DNA of 64,000 bases from an unidentified eubacterium SCB49 (GTDB lineage: Bacteria; Bacteroidota; Bacteroidia; Flavobacteriales; Flavobacteriaceae), in assembly GCA_000170815.1 (NCBI GenBank), contig ABCO01000011.1, forward strand, positions 78,905-142,904, read 5' to 3'. The position numbers and the translations under genes are program-made. Below are positions 19,001-28,409 of the stretch, piece by piece; position 1 is the stretch's first letter; each line of letters opens with the position of its first letter. Under the pieces are notes generated by a model. The model saw only the letters and a program-made list of their open reading frames with translations, was not told the origin of the DNA and did no database searches.

Positions 19001-20434
19001 GAACCTACGGGTATAACAGATGCAAAGTATAAAACAAAAGGACTTTTATCCGGAAACGCAAGGCATAACAACTTTTTAGACTGGGCGCTTAATCTTAGAA
19101 TAGATGCTCCAGAAAGATTGCTAGCTCTAGATAAACCATTTGATGAAGACGCTTTGTATTATGGTACGGCTTATATTAGTGGTAATGCTACAATTGTAGG
19201 GCCGATACAAGAATTAACGATAGATGTAGAAGCAACAACAGAAAAAGGAACTACCTTCAAGATTCCTATTTCAGAAACTGAAAGTATAGGTGATGACTCT
19301 TTTGTACGCTTTATCTCTCCAGAAGAAAAGGAAGCACGCATTAGTGGTGAAGAAATAGAAATAGAAGAGATAAAAGGTTTAACACTCAATTTTGAATTAG
19401 ACATAAACCAAAACGCAGAGGTAGAGGTCGTTGTAGATCAAACAAGTGGTTCTACATTAACCGGGCGTGGAGCAGGAATTTTGTTGATAGAGATTAACAC
19501 TCTAGGTAAATTTAATATGTGGGGAGATTTCTTAGTGATTAGTGGAGATTATGATTTTAGGTATGGTGGTTTAATTCAGAAAGAAATAGAAGTTGAATCT
19601 GGTGGAAGTATCACCTGGGATGGAAAACCAGAAAAAGCAAGACTTGATCTAAAAGCGATTTATAAAACATATGCCAACCCTTCTCCATTATTAGATAATC
19701 CTACGGCAAATAGAAAAATAGAAGTAGAAGTTATTGTAGAACTATTAGGAGAATTAAGCCAACCCGATTTAAATTTTGATATTGAATTTCCTAGCGTAAG
19801 TTCTATTGTTAAGACTGAGCTTGAATATAAACTCCAAAACGAAGAACAACGACAAAATCAAGCCATATTTTTAATGGCTTCAGATTCTTTTGTGACTGAT
19901 GATTTTGCAGGAGCTGGAGGTATAGGAGGAAATTTACTTGCAGATCAAGTGTCAAATATATTGGGTGATTTATTACAAGATAAAGATGGTAAAATCTCTT
20001 TAGCTATAGATTATCAGGCGGGTCAAAATTCACCTACTATAGAAACTGCAAATGAATTAGGTGTTACGATTTCGGCAAATATTACAGACAAATTATTGAT
20101 TAACGGAACTTTAGGGGTTCCTATAGGTGATGTAGAAGATACAGCTGTAGCAGGAGAAGTAGCAATGCAATGGTTGGTAAATGAGGATGGTAGTTTAAGA
20201 ATGAACTTTTTTAGACGCCAAGCAGATGTTCAATTTATTGGAGAAGATCAGATTTTTGAACAAGGTTTTGGATTGTCTTATTCTGTAGATTTTAATACTT
20301 TTAAAGAGCTGGTTTTTAAGCTTTTTAATAAAAAACTCTCTTTAGAGCAAGAACAACAAGAAGAATTACCTGTTGTACCAGACGACAATACGATTCCTGA
20401 TAATTTTGGAACTTTACCTGAGGAGGAAAACTAA
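16025..20434 (+). CDS. tamB: TamB-like translocation/assembly module protein (DUF490)
   Basis: At least 1469 aa. An N-terminal transmembrane anchor (VIIVLIILLVIVLSIP) is followed by a very long periplasmic region of repeated beta-strands and a C-terminal TamB/DUF490 domain (GRGAGILLIEINTLGKFNMWGDF onward). Such proteins bridge inner and outer membrane and help outer-membrane assembly or lipid transport. The frame stays open upstream of the first ATG to 15944 and encodes a Lys/Ile-rich stretch (AIKKLGKILVRI) of the kind that normally precedes the anchor, so the true N-terminus is probably longer. No ATG, GTG or TTG is in frame there; see the findings. Divergent from tsaD. Confidence 0.9.
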   Translation: MVIIVLIILLVIVLSIPAVQTKIAKRVTDTVNETYDVDINIDRIGLNWRGEVDVREVYIADHHQDTLIYAQELQADVLNFKNLLKDSYGFGDIFLKKAKLHYKTYKDEERDNLYIFSQKFNTGKKSTNVFVLFADHLELDDSEVYIIDENKENPEMLMLDGLSIDADDFRVEDINVTAKINDLSVEAQRGFKIEKLQTNFSYTSEALKLEALDLVSSDSELKGDLIFNYTEEEGMSDFMNGVVIDATFDDSKLATNDLNTFYNEFGLNQILSVNGKFNGTLNDFVFNNVKIQTGDTSITGNFTIKDLISEDKEYSIQAKSHDISTNYYDLRRFMPRLIGENLPEQLKSLGNFKFSGTTNITTSTLKSNSILKSTIGHANVDVEMGQINDFESATYKGRVEVTDFDLGKLTETSTLGKISAKLRVKGSGFSQKSVNTSLKGRVSSFDFEGYTYKNITVTGTLKDPVFNGDLSIDDPNVKLDFKGMVDVSKEFNQFDFEADVEYAELNKLNLMKRDSVSVFAGRLVVDMDGTTIDDATGTINFKETFYQNERDDYYFDDFNVVSSFEGEKRTIEVNSPDIIDGSISGIFTVEDIPNLFINGIGKIYANYIPQEVSSDQFINYNFTVYNKIVELFVPSLSLGENTKINGSVSSDETKFKLNFNSPEILLYNNYLGNIAVAVDNSNPLYNTYIEVDSVYTGVYDLKNVAIINKTINDTLYVRSEFAGGKTKEDVFNLALYHTINPEGKSVVGFSKSDIKYNDNIWYVNKENNKQNKIVFDDTFKNIEIEDIKINHKEEFIDLKGVITDSTYKDLKVRFTDVNIGNLVPKIDSLSLGGNITGDLNFLQKGNAYFPNSNVKIEDVVINDTAFGDLTLDIQGNEDLTNYKINTTLVNNDIKSISAVGDINVSNNDPQIALDVALNDFNLKAFSPFGGDVITDIRGLVSGNAIVKGNYKSPDVLGRLVLKNSGMNIVELNTNFNIDDNTILNLTKDKITIEPTGITDAKYKTKGLLSGNARHNNFLDWALNLRIDAPERLLALDKPFDEDALYYGTAYISGNATIVGPIQELTIDVEATTEKGTTFKIPISETESIGDDSFVRFISPEEKEARISGEEIEIEEIKGLTLNFELDINQNAEVEVVVDQTSGSTLTGRGAGILLIEINTLGKFNMWGDFLVISGDYDFRYGGLIQKEIEVESGGSITWDGKPEKARLDLKAIYKTYANPSPLLDNPTANRKIEVEVIVELLGELSQPDLNFDIEFPSVSSIVKTELEYKLQNEEQRQNQAIFLMASDSFVTDDFAGAGGIGGNLLADQVSNILGDLLQDKDGKISLAIDYQAGQNSPTIETANELGVTISANITDKLLINGTLGVPIGDVEDTAVAGEVAMQWLVNEDGSLRMNFFRRQADVQFIGEDQIFEQGFGLSYSVDFNTFKELVFKLFNKKLSLEQEQQEELPVVPDDNTIPDNFGTLPEEEN

Positions 20435-20443
20435 ATAGAAGTT

Positions 20444-20932
20444 TTATTTGATCATTGCGATATTACTAAGTTTTTCAAAGATTACTTCAATTTGACTAAT
20501 GGGTAGCTTAACAACAGAGCATATTTGTTCTGTATCATTTTCTATAAATAAAGAACCCATCTTATCTTCTTCATAGCCTACTTCTTTAAAAGAGAACACA
20601 GCATTATCAAGATTAATTATTTGCTTTCCATCTTTAAACCACTTGTAGTCTGCCACATATTCTATTGTAGTATCACCTAGTTTAATAGTCTCTTTTCCAT
20701 AAGTGTTCCATAGCGATATCCTTAATAAGTAAAACCCTATAATCCCTGAAAGTAGTGGCCCAATTATATGTCCTATTTTAAGTTCGTTACCTAAATTAAT
20801 TGCTCCAATTACTCCTAATACAGGAAGTAGTACAGTGGCGGCAGCAATTATGAACATTAGTACTCTTATGATAACAGGAGATTTTTTCACATATAACTCT
20901 AGTGTGTTATCTATAAGATCATATTGTTTCAT
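20444..20932 (-). CDS. hypothetical membrane protein, two TM segments
   Basis: 162 aa. Two hydrophobic segments near the N-terminus (about 19-45 and 53-72) are followed by a soluble domain of about 90 residues with alternating strands (ETIKLGDTTIEYVADYKWF). The layout is like bacterial PH-domain or YcxB-type membrane proteins, but I do not recognise the family. It ends 10 bp from the convergent tamB and lies downstream of ridA in the same direction. Confidence 0.65.
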   Translation of the reverse strand: MKQYDLIDNTLELYVKKSPVIIRVLMFIIAAATVLLPVLGVIGAINLGNELKIGHIIGPLLSGIIGFYLLRISLWNTYGKETIKLGDTTIEYVADYKWFKDGKQIINLDNAVFSFKEVGYEEDKMGSLFIENDTEQICSVVKLPISQIEVIFEKLSNIAMIK

Positions 20933-20984
20933 TTATTTTAGTTTAAGGAAATAATATAGTTTTTATTTATAGGCACATTTGTCA

Positions 20985-21365
20985 TTATCTGCTGGCAATA
21001 ACAGAAATTTCAACATTAACGTACTTTGGTAAATTTGCAACTTCTACGGTTTCTCTAGCTGGAGCAGTATCATCACTAAAATAGTTACCGTAAATGGAGT
21101 TTATATTAGAAAATTGCCCCATATCTTTTACAAAGATGCTTGCTTTTAAAACATTGTCAAATGTCATTTCTGCAGCTGTTAAAACGGCTTTTAAATTTTC
21201 CATTACAAGTTTTGTTTCTTCTTCAATACTTCCTTTAAAAAGTTCGCCTGTTTTAGGATCTATTGCTATTTGCCCAGAAGTATATAACATGTCACCGTGT
21301 AATACAGCTTGATTGTATGGGCCTATTGGTGCTGGAGCATTTGTAGTCGTTATTATTTTTTTCAT
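20985..21365 (-). CDS. ridA: RidA family reactive intermediate deaminase
   Basis: About 126 aa. It shows the YjgF/RidA signatures: NAPAPIGPYNQAV at the N-terminus, LYTSGQIAIDPKTGEL, and ARETVEVANLPKYVNVEI at the end with the Arg that binds the substrate carboxylate. These trimeric enzymes hydrolyse reactive enamine/imine intermediates made by PLP enzymes. Two adjacent ATGs are possible (21368 and 21365); I take the second. It lies downstream of lptD and may share its transcript. Confidence 0.95.
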   Translation of the reverse strand: MKKIITTTNAPAPIGPYNQAVLHGDMLYTSGQIAIDPKTGELFKGSIEEETKLVMENLKAVLTAAEMTFDNVLKASIFVKDMGQFSNINSIYGNYFSDDTAPARETVEVANLPKYVNVEISVIASR

Positions 21366-21426
21366 CATCTATTTATTTTTTAGTTTGAAATAGTATAAAA
21401 ATGCTATCATATTTCCGAAGGTAATG

Positions 21427-24141
21427 CTATAGACTTCTGTCTGACACCCTACGTTTATCGTATTTAATATCGCTAAGAATACTGCTTTTTATACCTATAA
21501 AAAAGTACCAAGAAGTATTTATACTCCCAATAGGTGTCCAGTTAAAACTCATTTGCCAACTTTCTAAATCTCTCTGAAACCTAAACTGCGTTAGAGTTAC
21601 ACCTTTATTCTTAAAATCGTAACCCGAAGACACACCAACACGCCAACGCGGGGAGAGGTCTAGATTAGAACTAAACATAAGTGACTGAGATGAAATCTCA
21701 TCCTGACGTTGATTATTACTGTAAGTCATGGTGTACGCTAATCGAAAATCCCAAGGGATACTAAAATTGTAAAACTCTTTATTTTCGTAATCAGATTCGT
21801 CTTTATCTTCAAAAATACTCCCGTCTATTCTACTCGTAGATTCACCAAAGAGGTCATCTTGTCTACCACCGTTTCTAAAAGTATCATTGTCTATTTGCTC
21901 TTGATCTTTGTTGTTTGCGCCTTCTAGATCTTTACTTGAAAATGAGTAATTAAGACTAATATTAGCATCTGTAAGTCTAAAGAGACTTCCACCGTTTTCA
22001 ATGTTCCAAACATCAATTGTGGTATTGTTGTTGTCTAGTGCGTATGGATTTAAAGTACCTCTTAAATTTATATCTAGTTTATCAACTAAAGGAATACTAC
22101 CACTAATGGTTAACGGGCTTAATTTTAAAGAGTCTCCAGCAACATTATAAGCAGTAGCAAAATTAAGATTATTAAGTATTGTTACTTTTTTTGCCTCTGT
22201 AGCAGTACTGTCTTTAGAACGTACTTTTGCCTCTAGTGTGTTACTTAATGAAAGCCCAATACTACTCGTAAAGGTCTTTCCTGGAGCGCCGTAAAGCGTG
22301 TTTTCAAACCTAGAGTATTCTACAATTTCTGTTGAGGCTGCTTCATCTGCAGTGGCAGGAGTGTATACCTCATACTCATCATAATACTGATCAAAAGCAG
22401 GGTTGATACTGTAACTAATGGATGGGCGCATGACATGACGTAGGCCTTGTATTTTTTTATCTTCTCCTCTGTTAAAAGTACCGTAAACTGTCGTTCCTAA
22501 ACTAGTAGAAAAATTATACGTACGATAGCTGTCAAATCCAGGAATTGTATCCTCTATAACGGCGCCAGCATTATCATCTGCTAAGTAATCATATCTTCTA
22601 TTTATGGTCTTTAAAACCCAAGTTTCTTGATAGCTAGTACTCATAGATGCACTTAAATAGTCTAGTATTTTAAAGTTGGTAGAAACAGGAATACTATGTC
22701 TGGCACCAATTTGTGCGCTATTAAACATCTCTGGTTTAAAAAACAAAGAATCTACAGTGCTTATTCTATTTTCTGCTGTTACATTATATTGTACATTAAT
22801 GTTATCTATAATCCCTTGTTTTGTTCCTACTTTTGGAGCAAAAGGATAAATACGAGCAATACTACCGTTAAAATTAGGAAGAGACATGTTTATTGCTTCT
22901 GTCTGAGTGTTCTGCGAGTGTGTTGCAGCAAGACTTATATTAACTTGCGGTTCTATATCAAAAGTTTTTGAGTAAGATATAGATGAGCTAAGCGTGTTAA
23001 CTAAAGCACTGGCATTGTTTGTTTCGTTTTGTGATTCTTGAAAATATTTACTACTTCCTAAATTTACATTGGCAGAAAAACGCGAAGAAGGATTAACTTT
23101 TGCATCTTGTGTATGTGACCAGCGTATGTTATAAATAGAGCTTTGACTAAAATCATCAAAACCACGTTCGCTTGTAATATTGTTTTCATACCTTAAACTT
23201 AGGTTACCACTAAACTTGTATCTTAAAGCATAATTAGTTTCGCCACGCAAAGCATAACTACCATTAGTAGCGTAGTCTCCTATTAATGTAAGATCTATAT
23301 AATCACTAAGATTAAAATAATATCCACCATTTTGTAGAGAAAAACCATTGTTGTTATCACCATATGAAGGTAGAATAAAACCAGAAGCGCGATCTTCTGT
23401 TAATGGAAAATACCCAAAAGGAAGTGCAATAGGAGTAGGGACATCTGCAATGTACATGTTAGTTAGTCCTGTTACAATCTTGCGGTTAGGAACAAATTTT
23501 GCCCTACGTGTAAAAAAGTAATAATCTGGATCATCAATGTTTTCAGAGGTGGTAAACTTTACATTCTTTAAAAAGATTACAGAGTCATTTTGTTTTTTAG
23601 TTATTTCGGCAATAACATTAAAACCACTTTGTTGTGTGCGAGAATTGTAAACTATGGCTTTTTCTGTAACATTGTTAAAACGTAAAGAGTCTGGCTCTAC
23701 TTTATTCATTCCTTGTACAAAAACAGGCTTTTGCAAGTAAACACCTGCACTATCTATACCTCGAGCATAAATTTCATTTGTATTATAATCTAGAATAATC
23801 TCACCGGCATCGATACGTGTATCACCATAAATAACATAAGCTTTATTATACATATAAGCTCGATTATTTTTTTTATCTAGGTACACATAATCTTCACCAT
23901 AATAATCTACAATGTGTTTTAAATCTTCTTTTGGCGGGCGTATTGTATCTGTTTTAACAACACCCTCTTCTAATTTTTCTGTAGTTGGTAATGTTTTTTC
24001 TGCTGGATTTATGGTGTCATTTTCTATTTCAGCAGGAAGTATGATTGCATCTTTAGGTGCTGGATCTTGTGCATAGAGTGATATACCACCTAATTGTAGT
24101 ATGAATATAAGTAGAAAATAAAATTGCTTAGGTATCTGCAA
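21427..24141 (-). CDS. lptD: LPS-assembly protein LptD (OstA-like)
   Basis: 904 aa. A signal peptide (FYFLLIFILQLGGISLYAQ) precedes an OstA-like periplasmic jellyroll (about 80-200, YMYNKAYVIYGDTRIDAGEI and YARGIDSAG) and a long C-terminal beta-barrel. The ALPFGYFPLTEDRASGFILP segment marks the start of the barrel in LptD proteins. It inserts lipopolysaccharide into the outer leaflet of the outer membrane. The start codon appears to be TTG at 24141: the frame is open further upstream through a run of nine A but contains no ATG or GTG. A TAATTTTG box lies on the minus strand at 24261-24268. Confidence 0.9.
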   Translation of the reverse strand: MQIPKQFYFLLIFILQLGGISLYAQDPAPKDAIILPAEIENDTINPAEKTLPTTEKLEEGVVKTDTIRPPKEDLKHIVDYYGEDYVYLDKKNNRAYMYNKAYVIYGDTRIDAGEIILDYNTNEIYARGIDSAGVYLQKPVFVQGMNKVEPDSLRFNNVTEKAIVYNSRTQQSGFNVIAEITKKQNDSVIFLKNVKFTTSENIDDPDYYFFTRRAKFVPNRKIVTGLTNMYIADVPTPIALPFGYFPLTEDRASGFILPSYGDNNNGFSLQNGGYYFNLSDYIDLTLIGDYATNGSYALRGETNYALRYKFSGNLSLRYENNITSERGFDDFSQSSIYNIRWSHTQDAKVNPSSRFSANVNLGSSKYFQESQNETNNASALVNTLSSSISYSKTFDIEPQVNISLAATHSQNTQTEAINMSLPNFNGSIARIYPFAPKVGTKQGIIDNINVQYNVTAENRISTVDSLFFKPEMFNSAQIGARHSIPVSTNFKILDYLSASMSTSYQETWVLKTINRRYDYLADDNAGAVIEDTIPGFDSYRTYNFSTSLGTTVYGTFNRGEDKKIQGLRHVMRPSISYSINPAFDQYYDEYEVYTPATADEAASTEIVEYSRFENTLYGAPGKTFTSSIGLSLSNTLEAKVRSKDSTATEAKKVTILNNLNFATAYNVAGDSLKLSPLTISGSIPLVDKLDINLRGTLNPYALDNNNTTIDVWNIENGGSLFRLTDANISLNYSFSSKDLEGANNKDQEQIDNDTFRNGGRQDDLFGESTSRIDGSIFEDKDESDYENKEFYNFSIPWDFRLAYTMTYSNNQRQDEISSQSLMFSSNLDLSPRWRVGVSSGYDFKNKGVTLTQFRFQRDLESWQMSFNWTPIGSINTSWYFFIGIKSSILSDIKYDKRRVSDRSL

Positions 24142-24326
24142 TGCTTTTTTTTTAAGGCACTTTTGTTTCTTAAAATTTTCTGAGTGTTACAATATTTCTT
24201 TACTTTGTGTTATTGTTAGAAGGTTCTTTAAAAACATTCTTGGCTCAGTTTTTGAAAGTTCAAAATTAATCATAATTTTTGGCTTAGCTTTTAAAATAAC
24301 AAGCAAAAAACTTCCGTTGTATCCTT

Positions 24327-25469
24327 ATGAAAACGAAACTATTATTCATTTTAGTACTTACCCTTTCAATTGGCTTGACTGCCTTTACTTTAAGAGACGA
24401 TTCTAAAACCGAAAACATTTCAGTTGAAGAAAAAAAACCTTTTATTGTTGTGTTAGATGCAGGGCACGGTGGGCACGATTCTGGAAATAGAGGTAACGGC
24501 TATTTTGAAAAAGATATTGTTCTTGATGTTACTTTACAAGTTGGTAAAATACTAGAAGTACTTCCAGATTTTAAAGTAATATACACTAGAAAGACAGATG
24601 TTTTTAAAACATTATATGAACGTGGTCCTATTGCTAACGAGGTAGATGCAGATATTTTTGTCTCTATACATTGTAATGCACACCATACGCAAGCCAATGG
24701 AGCAGAGACTTTTGTAATGGGTATTGATAAGTCTGGAAAAAACTTAGAAACTGCAAAAAAAGAAAATGAAGTGATTTTTCTTGAAGAGAATTATGAAGAG
24801 TCTTATGCGGGTTTTGATCCAAATTCGCCTGAGTCTTTAATAGGACTCACTATTATGCAAGAAGAATACTTAGATCAGAGTATTATGCTTGCGGGCTTAA
24901 TACAAAATAATATTGTAAACAATTTAAAACGAAAAGACAGAAGAGTAAAACAAGCTCCTTTTTGGGTACTACACAGTAGTTATATGCCAAGTGTTTTAGT
25001 TGAATTAGGTTTTTTATCTCACGATACCGAAGGTAAATACATAAACAGTAAAAAAGGGAGAAAAGAAATGGCAGAGCAAATCGCTAATGGTATTTTAACG
25101 TATAAGAAAAACCTTGAGCTGGCTACAAACGATTTTCAGAACCCGGTGATTACAGAACAAGATGTTGATGAAGCCATTAAAGTTTCAGAAAAAAAAATAT
25201 ATGACGCAATTGATTTTAAAGTACAAATTGCTGCTTCTGGAAATAAACTCGAAACAATTCCTCAAAATTTTAAAGGTTTAAAAGGTGTAGAGAGAGTGAA
25301 GACAGGTGGCCTTTATAAGTATTACTACGGAAATACCTCAGATTACAACAAAATTAAAATACTACAAACTCAAGCAAAAGAAAAAGGCTATACTTCTTGC
25401 TTTATAGTGGCTTATAAAGATGGAAAAAAGTTAAATCTTGCAGAAGTTCTTAAAACCGAAGATAAATAA
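24327..25469 (+). CDS. N-acetylmuramoyl-L-alanine amidase (Amidase_3) with C-terminal SPOR-like domain
   Basis: 380 aa with an N-terminal signal segment (LLFILVLTLSIGLTAFTL). The zinc-amidase domain shows VLDAGHGGHDSG (His), EKDIVLDVTLQVGK (Glu), SIHCNAHH (His) and a late catalytic Glu (VLVELGFLSHD). It cleaves the bond between MurNAc and the stem peptide in the periplasm, for cell separation and wall turnover. The last 85 residues (FKVQIAASGNKLETIPQNFK, then YTSCFIVAYKDG) look like a SPOR-type peptidoglycan-binding domain, which would target the enzyme to the septum. The MCE gene follows 53 bp later. Confidence 0.93.
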   Translation: MKTKLLFILVLTLSIGLTAFTLRDDSKTENISVEEKKPFIVVLDAGHGGHDSGNRGNGYFEKDIVLDVTLQVGKILEVLPDFKVIYTRKTDVFKTLYERGPIANEVDADIFVSIHCNAHHTQANGAETFVMGIDKSGKNLETAKKENEVIFLEENYEESYAGFDPNSPESLIGLTIMQEEYLDQSIMLAGLIQNNIVNNLKRKDRRVKQAPFWVLHSSYMPSVLVELGFLSHDTEGKYINSKKGRKEMAEQIANGILTYKKNLELATNDFQNPVITEQDVDEAIKVSEKKIYDAIDFKVQIAASGNKLETIPQNFKGLKGVERVKTGGLYKYYYGNTSDYNKIKILQTQAKEKGYTSCFIVAYKDGKKLNLAEVLKTEDK

Positions 25470-25494
25470 GGTACGCTAGTGTCTGATTTATTCA

Positions 25495-25502
25495 TAAATT
25501 TG
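25495..25502 (+). promoter_or_regulatory. -7 box (TAAATTTG) before the MCE gene
   Basis: Exact TAnnTTTG match 20 bp upstream of the TTG start codon at 25523. No TTG at the ideal -33 distance. Confidence 0.5.
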
Positions 25503-25522
25503 CCTTAATAAAAAGCATCATA

Positions 25523-26470
25523 TTGAAAATATCTAGAGAAGTAAAAACAGGAATTCTTGCCATTGGAGCAATACTGCTATTCATTTTTGGATACAGTTAT
25601 CTCCAAGGTACAAACCTACTTGAAGAAAATCGTACCTTTTTTGTAAAGTATGATAATGTAGAAGGACTCGCAAAATCTGCACCAGTAACCATAAATGGTT
25701 TTGTAGTAGGTAAAGTAACAGACATTGACTTTGAAGATACAAGTGGAAGACTTGTTGTAGAATTTAATGTAGAAAATGACTTTGATTTTTCTGATAAAAG
25801 TGTAGTTCGTATTTATAGTGCTAATATTATGGGAGGCAAATCTTTAGGGATCTTCCCTGATTATAGTGGCTCTTCTGTTAAGTCTGGAGATACACTATCT
25901 GGGCAAATAGAAAAAGGTATGTTAGATGCTGTTACAGATAAACTTGGGCCTTTAGAAGAAAAGGTAAACACGACTTTATCTACCTTAGATACCCTTTTAA
26001 TGTCATTTACACAGGTGTTAAACCCGCGTACGCAGAAAAATCTAGAAGAGACTTTAGCTAATCTAAATAAAACGTCAAAAAACTTTATAGGTATTTCAGG
26101 AAACCTAAATCAATTACTTGATGGAAATCAAGAAAAGCTTAATGCTACATTTACTAATCTAGATGTGACTACTAAAAATTTCGCAAAAATTTCTGATTCT
26201 TTAGCTCAAATTAATACAGGTGAAATGGTGAGAGAAATGGAAGAAACCATTTCTAAATTAAATGCTATAATGACAAGTATAGATAATGGAGAGGGAAGTG
26301 TAGGTAAACTTCTTAAAGATGATAAAATGTATGACAACCTTGAAGGAGCTTCAAAACAGTTAGAAGAATTGTTGCAAGACATGAAGCTTAACCCTAAAAG
26401 ATATGTTCACTTTTCATTATTTGGAAAGAAAGATAAAGGATACACAAATCCAGAAGAATCTAATCAATAA
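25523..26470 (+). CDS. MlaD/MCE family lipid-transport protein
   Basis: 315 aa. An N-terminal transmembrane anchor (ILAIGAILLFIFGYSYLQG) precedes an MCE domain (about 35-115, FFVKYDNVEGLAKSAPVTING and GKVTDI) and a helical tail. MCE proteins carry lipids between inner and outer membranes. The start codon is TTG: the encoded N-terminus (KISREVKTGIL) is the conserved family start, and no ATG exists before the anchor. No permease (MlaE) or ATPase (MlaF) gene is next to it. It is followed 3 bp later by the Fe-S membrane protein gene. Confidence 0.92.
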   Translation: MKISREVKTGILAIGAILLFIFGYSYLQGTNLLEENRTFFVKYDNVEGLAKSAPVTINGFVVGKVTDIDFEDTSGRLVVEFNVENDFDFSDKSVVRIYSANIMGGKSLGIFPDYSGSSVKSGDTLSGQIEKGMLDAVTDKLGPLEEKVNTTLSTLDTLLMSFTQVLNPRTQKNLEETLANLNKTSKNFIGISGNLNQLLDGNQEKLNATFTNLDVTTKNFAKISDSLAQINTGEMVREMEETISKLNAIMTSIDNGEGSVGKLLKDDKMYDNLEGASKQLEELLQDMKLNPKRYVHFSLFGKKDKGYTNPEESNQ

Positions 26471-26473
26471 TTT

Positions 26474-27781
26474 ATGCAGTACTTACCAAACATAATATTT
26501 TTACTGATTCTCGTAGCGGGAGTTGGCTATTTCACGTATAACATTAAGAAAGTTATTAGAAACATTAAGTTGGGATTACCCGTTTCTGTTTCAGATAAGG
26601 CAGAACGTTGGGCAAACGTAGGCCGTATTGCTATAGGGCAATCAAAAATGGTTGTACGCCCAGTATCTGGTGCTTTACACATTGTAGTTTATCTCGGTTT
26701 TGTTATCATGAATATAGAGATGCTCGAGATCATTATTGATGGACTTTTTGGTACACATCGTATCTTTTCTTCTTATTTAGGTGGACTTTACGGCGTACTT
26801 ATTGGTACTTTCGAAATTTTAGCTGTTTTAGTTTTTGTCTCTGTAATCGTTTTCTGGATACGCCGAAATATTGTGAAAATTAAGCGATTTATGTCTAAAG
26901 AGATGACAGGATGGCCTAAAAATGATGGAAATACCATTCTTTATTTCGAAATGGTATTGATGGGATTGTTTTTGACAATGAACGCAACAGATGTTCATTT
27001 TCAAGAGATGAACAATGGTAATGTAATTTCTCAATATATCGCAGGATGGTTTTCAGGTGTAGAGGTAGGAACCTTACATATCATAGAGCGTGCTGCTTGG
27101 TGGATACATATTACCGGTATACTTATATTCTTAAACTATTTATACTTTTCAAAGCACTTACATATCATGCTCGCTTTTCCTAATGTTTTCTTCGGAAGAG
27201 TAACACCTAAAGGTCAGTTTAAAAATAACGAAGCCGTTACAAAAGAAGTGAAAATGATGATGGATCCTAATGTAGATCCATTTGCAGCGCCACCAGCAGG
27301 AGAGGAGCAAGCTGTGCCAGCAAAGTTTGGTGCTAGTGATGTTATGGATTTATCGCAAGTACAATTATTAAATGCCTATACCTGTACAGAATGTGGTCGA
27401 TGTACCAGTGATTGTCCTGCAAATATTACAGGTAAAAAATTATCTCCTCGTAAAATTATGATGGACACACGTGACCGTCTAGAAGAGGTGGGTAAAAATA
27501 TAGATGCTAATAAAGGTGTTTTTGTACCAGACAACAAGCAGTTATTAGGAGATTATATTTCTGAAGAAGAATTATGGGCTTGCACAAGTTGTAACGCCTG
27601 TGTAGAGGCCTGTCCGGTAAGTATAGATCCATTATCGATCATAATGGAAATGCGTCAATACCTAGTAATGGAAAAAAGTGCTGCACCAAATGAGCTTAAC
27701 GTTACTATGACAAACATAGAGAATAACGGAGCACCATGGCCTTTTAACCAACAAGACAGACTTAATTGGTCGCAAGAATAA
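26474..27781 (+). CDS. membrane-bound 4Fe-4S dicluster protein, NarI/HdrE-HdrC-like
   Basis: 435 aa. About five transmembrane segments fill the first 240 residues; histidines inside them (SGALHIVVYLG, WWIHITGILI, SKHLHIML) are placed like b-heme ligands of NarI-type proteins. A soluble C-terminal part has two CxxCxxCxxxCP motifs (CTECGRCTSDCP and CTSCNACVEACP) for two 4Fe-4S clusters. This is the layout of a quinone-linked heterodisulfide-reductase-like electron-transfer subunit. Its partner is probably the CCG-domain protein at 28410, separated only by a HAD-like gene. The donor and acceptor are not known. Confidence 0.88.
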   Translation: MQYLPNIIFLLILVAGVGYFTYNIKKVIRNIKLGLPVSVSDKAERWANVGRIAIGQSKMVVRPVSGALHIVVYLGFVIMNIEMLEIIIDGLFGTHRIFSSYLGGLYGVLIGTFEILAVLVFVSVIVFWIRRNIVKIKRFMSKEMTGWPKNDGNTILYFEMVLMGLFLTMNATDVHFQEMNNGNVISQYIAGWFSGVEVGTLHIIERAAWWIHITGILIFLNYLYFSKHLHIMLAFPNVFFGRVTPKGQFKNNEAVTKEVKMMMDPNVDPFAAPPAGEEQAVPAKFGASDVMDLSQVQLLNAYTCTECGRCTSDCPANITGKKLSPRKIMMDTRDRLEEVGKNIDANKGVFVPDNKQLLGDYISEEELWACTSCNACVEACPVSIDPLSIIMEMRQYLVMEKSAAPNELNVTMTNIENNGAPWPFNQQDRLNWSQE

Positions 27782-27820
27782 GAATAACGATTATAGATTT
27801 TTTGAATTAATCATAGTGTC

Positions 27821-27876
27821 AGGTTGAGCGTAGTCTAAACCTCCTTGAACAATAGCTATTTTAAAGTTTAGACTAA
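27821..27876. repeat. REP-like hairpin element, copy 1
   Basis: A 10-bp perfect inverted repeat TAGTCTAAAC (27831-27840) / GTTTAGACTA (27866-27875) is preceded by GGTTGAGCG. The left arm resembles the arm at 46400-46414 (core GAGCGnAGTCnA). Intergenic, between two co-oriented genes. Confidence 0.5.
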
Positions 27877-27942
27877 ATAAAATTAATTAAGTCAATAAGG
27901 ATAAGAGATTTCCTCATTCGAGGGAATGAAAAAGAAGAAATA

Positions 27943-28377
27943 ATGAATAAGAAAGAAGCAGAAGAGTTACTACACGCAAAAGTAGAAGCAGGAGAAACAG
28001 TAAGTCCAGTATTACCAGAAGGTGTTAAAAACTACTTGATAGATATTGATGGTACCATTACAGAAGATGTACCTAATGAAGAACCAGAACGTATGGCTAC
28101 TTGTGAGCCATTTCCTGACGCGCTTCAAACGTTAAACAATTGGTATGACCAAGGACATCTTATTTGTTTTTTTACATCAAGAACAGAAGAACATAGAGAA
28201 GTAACTACAAATTGGTTAAACAAGCACGGTTTTAAATTTCATAGCCTTTTAATGGGTAAGCCTCGCGGCGGAAATTATCATTGGGTAGATAACCATCTAG
28301 TTAAAGCCACTCGTTATAAAGGGAAATTCACAGATTTAGTAGATAAAGAAGTGACTATTCAAGTGTTTGAAGAGTAA
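27943..28377 (+). CDS. HAD-superfamily phosphatase-like protein
   Basis: 144 aa. The segment NYLIDIDGTIT is HAD motif I (DxDGT), FFTSRTEEHR carries the motif II Ser/Thr-Arg, and GGNYHWVDNHLVKATRY is the end with a conserved Asp. Close homologues in this family are often labelled phosphoheptose isomerase in databases, but I see no SIS domain, so that label is unsupported here. It is wedged between the two halves of the Fe-S module, which suggests co-regulation but no obvious chemical link. Confidence 0.7.
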   Translation: MNKKEAEELLHAKVEAGETVSPVLPEGVKNYLIDIDGTITEDVPNEEPERMATCEPFPDALQTLNNWYDQGHLICFFTSRTEEHREVTTNWLNKHGFKFHSLLMGKPRGGNYHWVDNHLVKATRYKGKFTDLVDKEVTIQVFEE

Positions 28378-28409
28378 AAAATAACAGCATCCATTTTTAA
28401 GAAATAAAT

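Noticed and set aside
22696..22971. Antisense ORF inside lptD
   Set aside because: Cysteine/tyrosine-rich nonsense translation of the opposite strand of a clear LptD frame.
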